Shown: in pieces, positions 46,619 through 59,681 of the stretch | Numbering within the stretch: position 1 is the first letter of the stretch | How the letters are laid out: each line of letters begins with the position of its first letter | Source of the DNA: Viola odorata | Taxonomy: Eukaryota; Streptophyta; Magnoliopsida; Malpighiales; Violaceae | Assembly: GCA_963691705.1 (NCBI GenBank) | Contig: OY829542.1 | Coordinates: 57,205,002-57,269,001 of the forward strand | DNA: 64,000 nt | Direction: 5' to 3' | Translations under genes and position numbers: made by a program | Notes under the pieces: generated by a model | What the model saw: only the letters and a program-made list of their open reading frames with translations | What the model was told of the DNA's origin: nothing | Database searches by the model: none

Positions 46619-49600
46619 TCACTTCTGCTTTGCAGCAACTGTCCTCTGTACGGTGGAGACACCATCAACAAACTTTGTCCGGAAAAGAACATTGGCATTG
46701 TTGAACATGCCTTCTTTTAGTGAAACGACGATGAACTATAAGACACAATCCAGAGAAGAAGAAAAAAAGGTGAGAGATTGATCAGCGTAAAAGAACGTCA
46801 GGAAGCAATCTTGTGTTATTTTGGCTTTCCACACCACATATCAACACTCAACTGCTTCTGACAGAGCATGGACCTGTGGTGATAGAAATCCAAACGAACT
46901 CCTAAATAAACCCTCAGTCCCTTGTCTATGCATTTTCATTGCTTAGATTTTGAAACCTTAATTACATTTTGCCAATCAATACCTACCTGGGAATGTGGAA
47001 AATGAGACTTGATCATTCTCCCTATATTTTGTGTGTGGCTTAAATCAAGAGCTGCATCAACCTGTCAACCAACTTATAAATTAGATCACTTGCAAATCCA
47101 TATAATAACAAGAATTTTCTCTCTAAACATGGAACATAATAAACCCACAAAAACCAAGCTCCATTCTAGGAAACAAAATCATATTCTTTGACCTGTATTA
47201 GCTACACAAATATTTTAGCATCTACAAGACTTTCCGCAATTTAGTTACTTTAAAACACTTTACTTGTTATCACCAGCTTCAAGTTACTTGCAAGTATCTT
47301 AAACTTGATAAACGTATACGTGGTGGGATTTATTATTAATTCCAAATTAGTGGGATGATTAAGGAGATTTGGCTTGCTGAGCTTCGAGCACCGCCTATCA
47401 AAATAAAAACTATACACCTCTTTGATCACTCTTACTGGGTTTTGATTAATCATTTGGATATCACACTCTACGTAGTAAAACATCTCACAACCTCACTATT
47501 AATACCCCTTTCCACACTCATTCACATTGTCTAACCCTAAGTACACCACTTATGAAACCACACTCACGTCAAATATTCCTCACCTGCCACCAGCATCCTA
47601 CTTGGTTCTCATACTAAGCTTCTTCCTTGCTCGTTTCTCAGTGATGCGCATATAAAATTATGCATCCATAACCAAGGAGCCCAAATCATATAGGAGAAAT
47701 GAAGCATACCTCATCTAGGATATAAAGTGGAGCTGGCTTAAACAGAAGTAGCGCCAAAATTAGGGAAAGGGCAAGCAGAGATCGTTGTCCTCCACTTAAT
47801 TCTGACAAAGACTGTTTCCAAACACTGCCAAATGCAACACGAACCTCAAGACCATCTAGGAAACTGCAACCTTCTGGAGGTTCTAGCTTAGCCATGGTGC
47901 CGGGTAGTAGGGTAGAAAAGATGGACCCAAAGTCACTAAGAAATGAAAATCTGAGTGGTTAGCACGTGTGCATGAAAATGATGAACTAAAGAAGGAAGCA
48001 GAAATCTAGTACATAGGGTGGGCAAGGAAAAAAAACCCTCACCTGTTAACTTTTACCCAAGTAACTTTGAGAGTTTCTTTCTTCTTCTCGTCCAGCTCTT
48101 CAATTACCTTCTTGATTTTATACTTGTCATTCTGGTAAAAATAATATTAGATTTACAAATAAATAAACTAACAGACAACACTGTTCCAGTATTCAGTGTA
48201 AACAACCTCAATAATGTTTTTCTTGGACATCAAATCATTGTACTCATCTTCAGCTTTCTCAAACATTGCCATAACTTTCTTGTTCACCCTTTTCTCTAGG
48301 CTTCATAAGAGTGAAAAAACAATGGAAAAGAAACATATGACCAATCAGTTCTCAGGTCGACAGGAGCAAATAAAAGTACATGTCAGACAAAAATGTTAAA
48401 AAATTATATACATGACACTCAAGATTTGAAGCAACATACCTAGATTGCTCAGCTTGCAATTTCTCGAGTTCGTCTCTGGCTTTATGGGGATCACGAGACA
48501 TGAAATCATAATCTGTTCCGCTCCTCCCAAAAAGTTGTTTCTCTGATGCAATCCAAGCATGCTTCTCAATCAGTTTATCCACCTTCACAGAACAGTCTTT
48601 TTGCTCCATTTCCATTCTTTTTATCTAATTGTGCAACAATTTAAACAAAAAAACAACATTTAAATGTCTCCCCTCCATGTTGGTTATTGGATATTATGTA
48701 TGCAGGACTGCAATGAAACTTACCCCATTCTCCAACTTCTTCCGCTCTAGCTTTGTCTCACTGAGTTCATGCTGAAGTTTTTTCTGCTCTTTGAGAATAC
48801 TACTGATTTGGGAATCACATTCCTTCATCTTTAGACGGATTGAATTGAGCTCAGATTGAGCTTGATCATGATTCTTACGTGTGGAAGAAACCTGCCAGAG
48901 GGATTCACGTTACAATAAATTTTGGTCTAATTAACTTCTCAAGACAGATATTAGCGGCTACCTTGACTTTCTGCTCCTCTACTTCCAAGTTGAGGCTATC
49001 AACTTGTGTTCTCAACAAAACTAATTGATTTTCCAGAGACGCTTGTTCCTGGACAACTGCTTCCTGCTCCATGATAAGTTTCTCTCTTTCATTTTCATGC
49101 CCCTACTAGCAAGCAAAACCATACCATGATGTTAAAGAACCATTTAGAGATCAAAACTCAAACGTACCAGAAATAACATCATTCACTTTCATGCCCCCTA
49201 CTAGCAAGAAAAACCATACCAGGATGTGTTAAACAATGGCGGTGAAAGCATAATACTCAATGTTTGAGGTGGCAATAGATAAATTCTTTGGATTGGAAAC
49301 AAGCCCTGTGGGGCCTTCTAGGAATAAGAAAATGAATACACAGCAAGAATGGTGAGATGAAAAATACATCTGACGTCAATGTTGGACAAGGATGTCTACT
49401 GAAACCTGTGCTTTGTTGAAGCATGGTCCCTGTGTCCTGAAATGATTTGGGACTAAAAGCTCTCAAAAACTGCTTTTTCCCCCTTCCAACAACATAAATT
49501 ATGGTTTGGTAACCAAACATTTAGTTGCGGAGGTATTGAGTGCAGGGAAACAGCTCTGTTCAACATGCAATGCTGAATTTCAAGCAGCAATGAATCATAA

Positions 49601-52600
49601 GTTTCAGAAAAAATCACACTCCATCAACCTAAGGATTTTGTCTAGAATGATTTATTGATTGTACCATAAATAACAGTTGTGCCAGTTTAGATATTTATCT
49701 AAACAGAATGTGCAGGATAGCAGAAGACTGCCACTAAAAGATTCTTGTAAACTTCCGCAAAATCAAAACCTACCTTCAGATCTCTTGAAGATGACTGCAT
49801 TTGACCTTTTATGGCCTTAATTCTTCTCTCCAAATCTTTAAGCCTGCCCTCTCTATTATTATCATGCTCTTTGATTGATTTCTCAAGCTCTGACACTTTA
49901 CTAACACATTGCTCATACAAAATTTCCTTTTCTTTGGCTGCAGATTTTGCTTCTTCAATCTCTTGCTCAATCTTTCTCACTACTTCACCAAGCTGTTAAC
50001 ACCAACAAAAAGGACAATTTAACTGTTAATTTATGATACCGAGATAGGAAATGGGTTAAACATAATAAGAGGGGGAAAAGAACAAAACCTTGTGATGTTC
50101 ATTTTGCTCAGCCCTGCCCTGAAATAGTGAAAGGTCATACAGTTTCAGTTCTAGCTGTTTATGGATATCCAAGAACTTTTTGTGAAGAGGCAGGAGCTCC
50201 ATGATCTGCAATTTCAATGTGAAGGTGGTCACAAAAAGAGGGTGTTCTAAATTGTACTGACAGGAGATTACACTTGCAGCTGTATATCTGTGATTATAAT
50301 AAGTTCATGTTTCCATGATGAATTTAAGATAACAGATTTCTAGAAGGGACTGCTACAAAATTTGCAAATATATATCACTTTTCAAAACTTGAAGTTACCC
50401 TTATCATACTCAATCCCAGTATTCTTAAACCCTTCGGGCCCTTCAGTTCACATAGGCTATGGGGCTACACAAGGGTCTGCCATGGCACCTCAGAGGGGTT
50501 CCAGGCAGGCAATATTGCTGAGGTGTTGCCTTGGCTAGAGTATTGTCAGGTAGAGGCATGTTAAGGACAGACAGTGAACCTGTGGGTCTAGTCAACTGTT
50601 GTCTTGTTTAACTGTCTTCAGTTTAAATAACCATAGATATCATCACTCGCGTAAGAACTCTAGATTGAACACTAAGAAATAGGAAAACATCACTCTTTCC
50701 TTTCTACTTCTCTCATTTTTCTTCACTTTATTTTTACGATTATTATAATCTTTGCCCCACTTTGACTTATAGGTTGCTTTTTACAGCCATTGGTCGACCT
50801 CACCTAACATCACCAAGCATGCATGCCTGAAAGACTTTTCATTTAACTCTTAGCATAAAGTGCATTTGTCAATTGAACACTTTATATCAAGGATTAGATG
50901 CCCCAAATTAAAAAGAGACATTCATTACTGAATGCACTTTATTCACTAAGTAAAAGATCTACCTTTGCTTCAATTTCAGATAATATCCTTTCATGTTGTA
51001 AGAGATTAGATTCTGCCTCTGCCAATTCGTGAAGTTGCCTTAACAAATCACCTCCACCTCTGTCACAAAAATGCTTGTTTCAGATGTTTGACTAATGAGG
51101 ACAGCATAAAAGACTTTGAACCTCCTTTTAATGCAAAGCATTAGGAAAAATTATGTGCAGTTTTCTTGACAGAGTAAACAAACATAAGAATTGACTCAAC
51201 TAAACTAAGCTCCAATCACAAACTAATTGGGAAAGAGGCTTTCATATCAAGAGTGAAATGTCATAGAAATGCAAGATGTAAAAGTTAAGCAAACAGAGAA
51301 CTTACTTGCGGCTTCCACCAGTCAAAAGACCACTTGGCTGAAATATATCACCTTCAAGAGTGACACTTGGAATGCGAATGCATCGATTAAAAGCGACCTA
51401 TAATCAAACATTTACGTATTTGGTAAGAATACTAAGAAATTATGGAAGTATCAGTATAGAAGTATATGGGACCCTTACAATGTATTGACTAACTTCATAT
51501 CACCAGTTCACAGGAAAAAAAAGTTGGCAAACCCATTACCATTGACACTACTTGAATGCTTTTGAAAAGAAAAACATACCTCCTTTGCTGCATCTATACT
51601 TTTGCAAACGAAGGTTGAACCAAAAATGTATTCCATAGCACTCTGCAGAACCAATCAACTCTAGGTAAAACTATATGAGGTAGAGTGCAGCCTAAAAAGG
51701 ATGACTAAAAATATATAGTCCATCCCAACATAGAATCCTAATAAAATAGATATTTGCAAGAACACACAAAGTGGACCCTGCAGCAGATGAATGATTTTTA
51801 GATCTGGCTAACATTTATGAAAATACCAGTGCATAGGAATGTAAAGAAATAAACAATAGATATTTGCAAGAACAGATGGAATGGACCCTGCAGCAGATGG
51901 ATGTTTTTTAGATCTGGCTTAGATTTATGAAAATACCAATGCACAGGAACGTAAAGAAATCACCAATGGTGTGAAGTAAGCAGTGAACAGGCTTGAAAAT
52001 GAACTGGCTAGGAAGTGAGAACAGCATACCTTTAATTCGTCATTGAAACCAACCAAGGAAAGAGCCAGTTTTGCATTCTCCGCTCCAACCTGAAATGCAA
52101 GAAGACACACCAACAGAAAGGTTAGCAAGAGCTAGTTTACAATGAACATGAAAATTAATGGAAGCAATGACTCACCAATCTAGCAGCAGCATGCTGAACT
52201 TTAGGTGGTACAGTATGAGGTTGAATTTTGTTTAAAGGTATAATTGTTACCCTCCTTCGCAGATCACCATTTTGAAGAAGCTGTTTTCCTGTATTTTCAG
52301 TGTCTACAACAACATTGAATAACTTCCCACCAGCAGTGACCTGCAAATCAACTCAATATAAGATTCTCCTCTAATGATATAAGTGGTTATTATGACATCA
52401 AGCATAGAAAACATTCATTACTGACCTCTAAGGCGGTCATCGTGGAGCTATCCTTTACATCGATAAGTCTTGCTACCACACCTTTCACTCTTGATCTATC
52501 AAAGTTTTTCGCTGGATCACGGTATGTAAATTGAACATTTGAGAGCTGTGATGAAAGATCCCGAATTTTGTCTTTCAACTTCTGAACAATCTCCAACTTT

Positions 52601-54475
52601 GATGCACGATCCTGAATAGAAAGTTCAATTTATAAAACCAGTTAAACCTAAGGGAACTTGTAAACTATCTGGAAGAGTTGCTGACCTTTTGCAAATCCTC
52701 CATCTGGCCTTCCATATACGGAAGAGATTCCAAAGCCAACTTAACACTTTCCACATCTTTCCTTCTAGCATTAAGTTCATTCTCAACAGCAACAGCTTCA
52801 TCACGTTTTGACACTAACTGACGTCTTTTCTCTTTCAGCTCCTTGTCACAGTGGCTTATTTTTGTCTTCAACTGCCTCATTTCTGTTTCAGCACTCCCAA
52901 CAGCAATCTTAGCGTCACGTAGTTGATCTTCAAGGCATTTCTCTTCATTTCCACTATTCTTCCCAGCTAGAACACCCTACCCATAACAAGTACAGCTTTC
53001 TCAAAACATGACTTAGTTTTCAAACAGATGAAATTAAGAGAGGGGAAAAAAATCAAAGGAGCAATAAATGACTGAGGAATAAAATCAAGCACTCCTTACT
53101 TGGTATTCCTTCTCGTGGTCTTCCAAACTCTTAGAAAGATCCTCAACTTTCTTTTTGAGATCAGCTGCTCCTTCTTCAGACTTTCTAACAGCAGTAGCCC
53201 TCTCTTCTACAGACTGCTTTAAGTCTTCAATGCTACGAACAACCTGGCAACAGAAAATGCCAAATTACAATTTTGAAGGAAGTAAAGTTAAACAAAATAA
53301 AAGGGTAATTTTAACAAGTATGTTGGCCAAAAACACAAAGCTAAACGGCATAATAGCCTAATCACCTTTTCAAAGTTCTCTTTTTCACACCTAAGATTAT
53401 CCTCTTTATTGTTTAAGACAGATGCTTCCCTCACGAGATCCTGAGAGAGTTGGTCCACCTTATCCGACAAAGTTTTTACTTCACCACCCATACGAGCTTC
53501 CTTTTCAGCAGTCAACTTTGATACTTGTACCTCCATTTCCTGTACCTGCGCGTGCTTTGTTTTGGTATCATCATCAATTTCAACAATCTTAGCTCTCAGT
53601 TGTTCCACCTCACCAACAGCATTGTCTCTAATCGTTTCCGCCTGAACATACTCATACGCAATACAAAACCTTTTCAGGCGATCCAAATCAGCATTCCCAT
53701 TAGCCCACTGCATATACTGCATCCGTTCCTTCCTCAGCTTCTCCAAAGCCGGTAATATTTCTTGGTCAAGAAGGTTGTTAATCTCGTCGACCTTACTCTG
53801 CTTCTTCTCAAGCGTTTTCAGGGCACTCTCCTTTTTGGTTTCATACATCCTGGTGCCAGCAGCCTCTTCAAGCATGGACAGGATCTCGGGGGGCTTCATA
53901 TTCAACACTTTGGTGATTCGGCCTTGCATAATCAGAAAATGGGGGTTGTTAACATTCAGCTGAACTGAATGGAAAAGGTTTTGGACCTGGCTAGGCTGCG
54001 CAAGCTTCCCATTGATCAAATACTTGTTCCTTCCCCCAACTACGATCTACAATTTTGCAGAATTGAAGAATTAAATAGCATTTATTTACTTATTTTGCAG
54101 TTTCACCCAGAGAAACAAAAAGATGTAAAAGAAAGGGAGTGGGTGAGTGACACAGACCTGTCTTGTGACGGTGATTTCGTGGTGGTCCTCGTAGCCGAGG
54201 GGGCTGCGGTTCCTCTGGGAGTTATCGAAGACGATGGAGACGGTGGCTTTAGTGATGCCAGCTTGGCCTTGCTTGTAGACAAGTTCCTGGAGATTGGCAG
54301 CGCGGACTTGCTGCAAATTGGTGATGCCCAAGACGAAGCAGATGGAATCGAGGATGTTGGACTTGCCGGAGCCGTTGAGGCCGGTGATGGCATTGAAGAA
54401 AGGGTCGAAGCCCTGGACGATGGTCCTTGTGGCATAGGATTTGAAACCCTCCAAGCATATCTCCTTTATGTACAT
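46619..54475 (-). CDS. SMC2: SMC2 (CAP-E), core ATPase of condensin I/II
   Basis: Encodes 1175 aa in 20 exons (transcript order): 54158-54475, 53366-54046, 53100-53243, 52686-52976, 52426-52611, 52176-52340, 52030-52089, 51580-51642, 51306-51397, 50963-51059, 50089-50205, 49774-49992, 48962-49102, 48724-48891, 48440-48624, 48207-48300, 48043-48131, 47710-47935, 46987-47061, 46619-46735. It begins [20 protein letters not shown]; Walker A GLNGSGKS is at 32-39. Coiled coils flank a hinge at about 510-670 ([14 protein letters not shown] ... [20 protein letters not shown]). Signature [13 protein letters not shown] starts at 1083; Walker B is LYILDEVDAALD. It should pair with SMC4 and CAP subunits to compact chromosomes. 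The length equals the usual plant SMC2, all junctions are GT-AG and the frame is intact. Confidence 0.96.
49090..49230. repeat. Local duplication of an SMC2 intron-exon border
   Basis: Around 49093-49130 (exon 13 acceptor) the plus strand reads TTTCATGCCCCTACTAGCAA then AACCATACCA.GATG. About 97 bp away, at 49187-49230, the same run recurs as TTTCATGCCCCCTACTAGCA with AACCATACCAGGATG. The second copy is a decoy acceptor upstream in intron 12. Confidence 0.7.
51745..51964. repeat. 110-bp tandem duplication in SMC2 intron 7
   Basis: Copies at about 51745-51854 and 51855-51964. Both carry AATAGATATTTGCAAGAACA, TGGACCCTGCAGCAGATG, TTTTTAGATCTGGCT and GAAAATACCA.TGCA.AGGAA in the same order. They differ at roughly a dozen positions. 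Confidence 0.85.
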
Positions 54476-55584
54476 TATAATAAAGTAAAGAGAACGAGGG
54501 TTTCCGAGTTAAGAAACCCAAGAACCAGAGTGAGTGACTGAGTCGTAGAGCAGAGGAAGGAACTCCGAAATGGAGGTCGAAGCGAACCTTTGGTTGAGGA
54601 CCGAGGTTGAAGGAAGGAGACGCGCCGGTTTGTGACTTTTGGGGGAGAGTGAATTTTTTGGGGGTTTTCGTTTCGGAGGGATTTCAAATTTCCAATGTTT
54701 TGAATTCTGAAGCGGGAGAGAGAGAGTGCTTCTTCCGTAACTGCAGCGCAATTTAATTAAACCAACATAGAAATCTGAAGATGGTTGCTCAAATATTATC
54801 GTTTTACACAACAAATGGGTTGATACGTTCATCTTTTTTATTCGGTGGGGATCTTAATGAACTTAGAAATTTTATTAAACAAAAAATACAATAATAACTC
54901 AATCGAATTTTTATAAAATATTAAAGACTATTCCCTCTGAATTGAATTACTTGTCTTCTTCGCATCCCAATATTCAGTAGAGGATTTTTTTTTTAACGTA
55001 CGTTAATCCTTAATGTACTTCTCAGAAAAAATTATGGGCAAAATTGTCTCAAATAGTGAGTCTACCGGCCATTTTAAAATACATGCCGAAACAGTAAAAG
55101 CAAAAGATAAAACGACATTTATTGAGGGACGGGGGAGTATTTCAAAACCTTTTTTTTTTACAATCGACAATCTAAGGTAATAACCTTTTGTTAACAAAGA
55201 CTATTTCATTGATAAAAAAAAAGTATTTTTTTATAATCAAGAGACCATTTATAGTCGATCTAAGAAAATAGTAACGTCCAACATTGAGATTTTTTAGCAA
55301 CAAGAGCTAACCAATATAATTTTGGTTCATTAAAAAAAAAACACAAAAAATAAAGAATTCAAACTTCTCTTCCAAGTGAAATCGTCGAGATTGGATATTC
55401 ATCTTCATCGCCAGCTAAATTCTTGTGTGAGGTATAATTAGCTTTCAATAGTTCTACATCCTTTGATCTCCTATACATGCAAAAGAATCTCAAAACCTGT
55501 CATTTCACAAGCATGCTCTTAACTTATATTCTCACATCTTGTTGTACACTTGGGTTGAAAGGAGAAAAAAAAGAGATGCTTATA
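54476..55584. other. SMC2 promoter/5' UTR and NOA1 3' region
   Basis: About 1.1 kb between two minus-strand genes. The first 250 bp upstream of the SMC2 ATG are GC-richer and purine-rich on the plus strand (GAGAGAGAG near 54717), as expected of a 5' UTR. The remainder is AT-rich with no gene. Confidence 0.5.
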
Positions 55585-58500
55585 CTAAAAATGCCATTTC
55601 GGTCTTAATTCTTCTTCCTTCTCCGTTAGCTCTCTATACTGATACCACTCTGCCCCACCTTTGCCCACTGGTAATGGGGGTCGAACAAATATCTCAACCG
55701 GCTTCGGGACATGCACGGCCAGATGCAGCTTTCTTTCAGTTCCTTCCATACTCAGGTCAGACCTCTTAAGCGATCTACTAACTGGTTCAACTGCAATCCA
55801 CCCCAGCCCTGATATGGCCACGTCGCTAGCAGGCCTGTTTACAACAAAGAAAACTTCATAAATGAACAAGAGAACATTCTAACATCAACAACTGAAAGCA
55901 CATGACTACTGTATATCAAACCTTTCCGCGTCTTCAAATCTTATTTCCAATTGACGCATTATTTCCAATCCTTTCCAATCACCTGCTCTCTCTTCTCCAG
56001 TTGGAGGCGTCAACAGCACTCCAAGTTCTTTCTGCAACAATTAGGAACAAGCCTTTCTCTTAAGAATACCAAATTATGAAGGACACAACACAAGAAGGCT
56101 AAGATGCTCAAGGGGCACCCGGAAAAACATAAAATAGCGCTAAAAATAATGAACTGGCAGCACTATCTTTGTTTCTTTTCAGTTTATCAGATCCAAAGAA
56201 TAGACAAGATGGTGCACCAGCATCCATTGATGTATAAATAAAAGCGAAACGGAGTATCATGATCCTAGAAAAACCATTTTCAGCCATCGGCTAGACATGG
56301 AATTTCATTTAAATTCTTGTTTAAAGCTCTGAACATTGCTGCAACAACCTATGTTCTATCTGAAAAAGTTAATGAACCCGCCTATGCGCCACAAATTTGC
56401 TCTTTTGTTTTCTCAAATATAACATAGTAAACCCTAACCCATATTTATTCTACCACTGTATCATCATCATCCTACTAAAACTATATCCTACTTTATTGCC
56501 TTCTTTGGTAAACAAGAATGTTCCTTTTTTAATACATGCACATTAAAAAAATCAGCTCATAACTTACAGCAAGTCAACATAGACATAAAATATATATACC
56601 TGGTAAAACTCATCAGCTTTGCCAGTGGGCACTACATGAATCTGCAAGGCCTTGGGACCATAGAATGTTAAGCATGTTTCAGGAAGGACCTGAAAAAACA
56701 AGAATCATGACGGTCGAGTCCAGAAACAAGGCATGAGATAAATGGACATTTTGACCACTCATTATCTACAAGATCAGAAGACCGACCTTCAAGACATCAA
56801 TCCGGACAAGACCTCCCCAAAATATTGAAAATCCATTCAAATCGGATTCAAATTTGTATCCTATCCCATTTTCAGAGGCCACCTTTGTATTCTGATGGAG
56901 AAAGGAAGAAACTTAAGGAATAATGTTGAAAAGGTGTAATGGTTATTACTTGTTTGAAAAGGGACATACTGGGAAAGATTGACCCCTGAGACGACTCCGG
57001 GGAGCAAGGATAGGTAAATCTTCAGAATGGACAATGGCAGCTTGCCGATGATGAAGATGAACTCCAGGTGTGTCAAATAATTTCTGTCAAAAGAAAAAAA
57101 GTTGCACTAAAGGTCCAGCAGAGCATCCTTTAAAGATAAATTAAAGGAAAAACAACTTTACTAGAAATAAGAATAATCTGGTAACTATGAACAAAGCCCA
57201 AAATAATAAATATATGCCATGCAGGGGGAAACAGGATGAGTACAGGTAAAATGCACTGATAAAAAAGTATACCCCTCCTCCTAGGAACGCATTAATCTGA
57301 ATTGGACCCAATGTAGTCCCAGGAACAGCAGATTGTATGGGTTTATATTTTTTAGCAGCTGCAGCAGCTGGATCTCGTTGTGCCATCATTTCTGGTAATA
57401 AAATTCAGTAAAACCCTTTATGATGGTTTTCGGATTGCGCTTCCCTGTGATGCACTTACGAAAACTGGAATAACCTTCAACTGAACCGATAGGCATTAAC
57501 TTACTGAGGAAAGCATTGATAAATGCAGATTTCCCAACATTAGCTGAACCCTGTAGAAATCATCAGATTAAGCTATCAATATCTGCTAATAGAAAGGTAA
57601 TAAAAGATGAGATACATGATTTCAAGAAAATAAGCATTTCAATGCGGAATTAACTAGAGAATCTCTCTCCATTTGTAAAGCAATTTAAAATTCATCAATA
57701 CATTATTAATTTATCATTTCCATGACAACCCTGCTGATCTATTATCAGTCTATCAACTATGCTCTGCAAATCAACAGTAACCTTCGAATTCAGAGATTTA
57801 CTCACCAGAATGTAAACATCCCGGCCCTGCACACCATGGTATTAAAACTTAAGTCAGCATAAACACGATGAAAAAGGATTGTCTCATATTGTGACAGAGA
57901 AAAATGCCACAATCACAGGTATAGATACAAATATAGAGAATGAAACAGAGCTTGTGATGGATTATATCACACGAAAGCAGTGAAAACTACACAGACTGGG
58001 CAAGAAATGCCACATTGTGAATGGCCACTCAAGCACAAGATAAATAAAAGAAATGCCATAGTAGCACTGGATGTCAACATCAGATAAGCAAAAGACTAAA
58101 AATGTTTGAGCAAAAAGACTTGATTATTATGCACCAGCAAGGATTAACAAATTCAAGTTATGTACGCTGGAGACGTATTTTAACTAATTAATATATAGGA
58201 TACCTTTTTCTCCTTCTGGATTTCTGATACAACTCCAGTAATTCCTACTAATGACTTAGAGCTTGTGAGGTGGACACTCAGAACACTGCAAAAGAAGATA
58301 CTGCCTAAGAAGTATATAAATCCAAGAGCAATGAAAAAAACACAATGCAGAAAGCTGGAGCATAGAAAGAAAGAAACAGGAATCAACTCAATTAGTATCA
58401 ATGCCAAGTAATTGGACTCAGAATTTATTTTTTATAGAGAGAACAGTATAGTAGCATCCATAAGGCAAACGCTAAGAGTTGAAAAGTACTTAAGTTTCTT

Positions 58501-59681
58501 CTTAGCAGTGGCCTCTACAACCCAATCACCAACACAATTAAGATCAGTATCCCTTGGAAGGAGGTCAACCTGACAGTAAACCATTTGAACGACTTGAGAA
58601 ATTCTGCTGAAAAAGCATGATGCACTAATAGTTACTATGTGATGAAGTGGCATGCAAGACTAGTACCTTAGTCACGACCAGTATTATGGGATTCGCACCA
58701 ACTAGATCACGCACATGAGCCAAAAAACTGCCGTTGAAGTCTACAATATCAACCTAATTCCCCAAAGATCCATAATATATTAGACTTGCTTGGGTCAACC
58801 ATAAGTCAGTTACCACTTACCACATAAAGTACATTTCAACGTTAAACCACAAATAAAGGAATGGATAACACAAGAAGGTTGCAGCTCATTAAGTTGCTTG
58901 TTTACCGAAGCCAGCCAGCAAAACAGATGAAGCAAGCACTCACCAATTTGACAATCAAAGTTCGCTCATGGCGCAAATGAGACAGCTTTTCCCGAAGGTC
59001 ATCAGCAGAAACAAACTGCTTTCCACCAGAATAGCCTCCATTCCCACCAACGGCAGTTATCATATGGCCATGAGATAGAAGCTTACACCTCCCACAAAGC
59101 ACAGTCTTGAGCTGGTGGTGCTTCTTCTTCTGCAAGCCCCAAAACAGAACATATCATACCCGAGTGCATATAAACAAGTGCTTTCGGCATGCCAAAAAAA
59201 AACAATCAAATTTACAAAATCCACAACCAAAAAGGAAAAAGGAAAAAGAACATGAAAGCGTGTACAGTTTGATGATGTTAACCAATTCATAAGTATCCGG
59301 GTGGACATAGCCGGGGGAATCCAGCTCCGAAGTCTGCAAGGGTGCTCCACAGCCATAACAACAAGCCACTGCAGTGTTGTTCTTCACCTTGAAAGCCTTC
59401 TCTTTCCTTCGTTTCTTCTTAGCCTCTTTGGTAGCCAGCTTAGCAGCCTCAAAAGCTTTTTGGTGCTCGAGGAACTTCTGGCCTGGTGAGGGAGCAGCTG
59501 CCCCAGTTCCTTTGGGTGTGGGAAGTGGGATTGGTGGTGGGATTTGTGAGGATTGAGTGGATTTGCAAGAGATGGGGATGGTGGGAATTTTATAAATCTT
59601 GAGGGATTTGGGGTTGAAGTATGGGAGGTGGTGGGGGAGAGTGAGCGGATTGAGAAATGTGGAAAGGATTTTAGTCGACAT
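55585..59681 (-). CDS. NOA1: NOA1/RIF1, circularly permuted organellar GTPase
   Basis: Encodes 562 aa in 13 exons (transcript order): 59283-59681, 58944-59129, 58667-58753, 58490-58569, 58204-58285, 57806-57826, 57505-57550, 57273-57391, 56970-57083, 56787-56891, 56600-56689, 55922-56031, 55585-55834. A Ser/Thr/Pro-rich N-terminus looks like a plastid or mitochondrial transit peptide. Next is a zinc motif (CCYGCG at 107-112, CGRC at 145-148). The GTPase motifs are in permuted order: G4 TKVD near 223, G1 GSANVGKS at 286-293, then G3 DTPG near 344. The C-terminus (EWYQYRELTEKEEE...) matches the family. NOA1, once thought a nitric-oxide synthase, is a YqeH-like GTPase needed for plastid ribosome function. 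A 21-bp micro-exon encodes GRDVYIL. Length nearly equals Arabidopsis NOA1. Confidence 0.95.

Noticed and set aside
53969..54541. 190-aa frame on the plus strand
   Set aside because: Antisense shadow of SMC2 exon 1 and its 5' region. The minus strand clearly encodes the SMC Walker A head.
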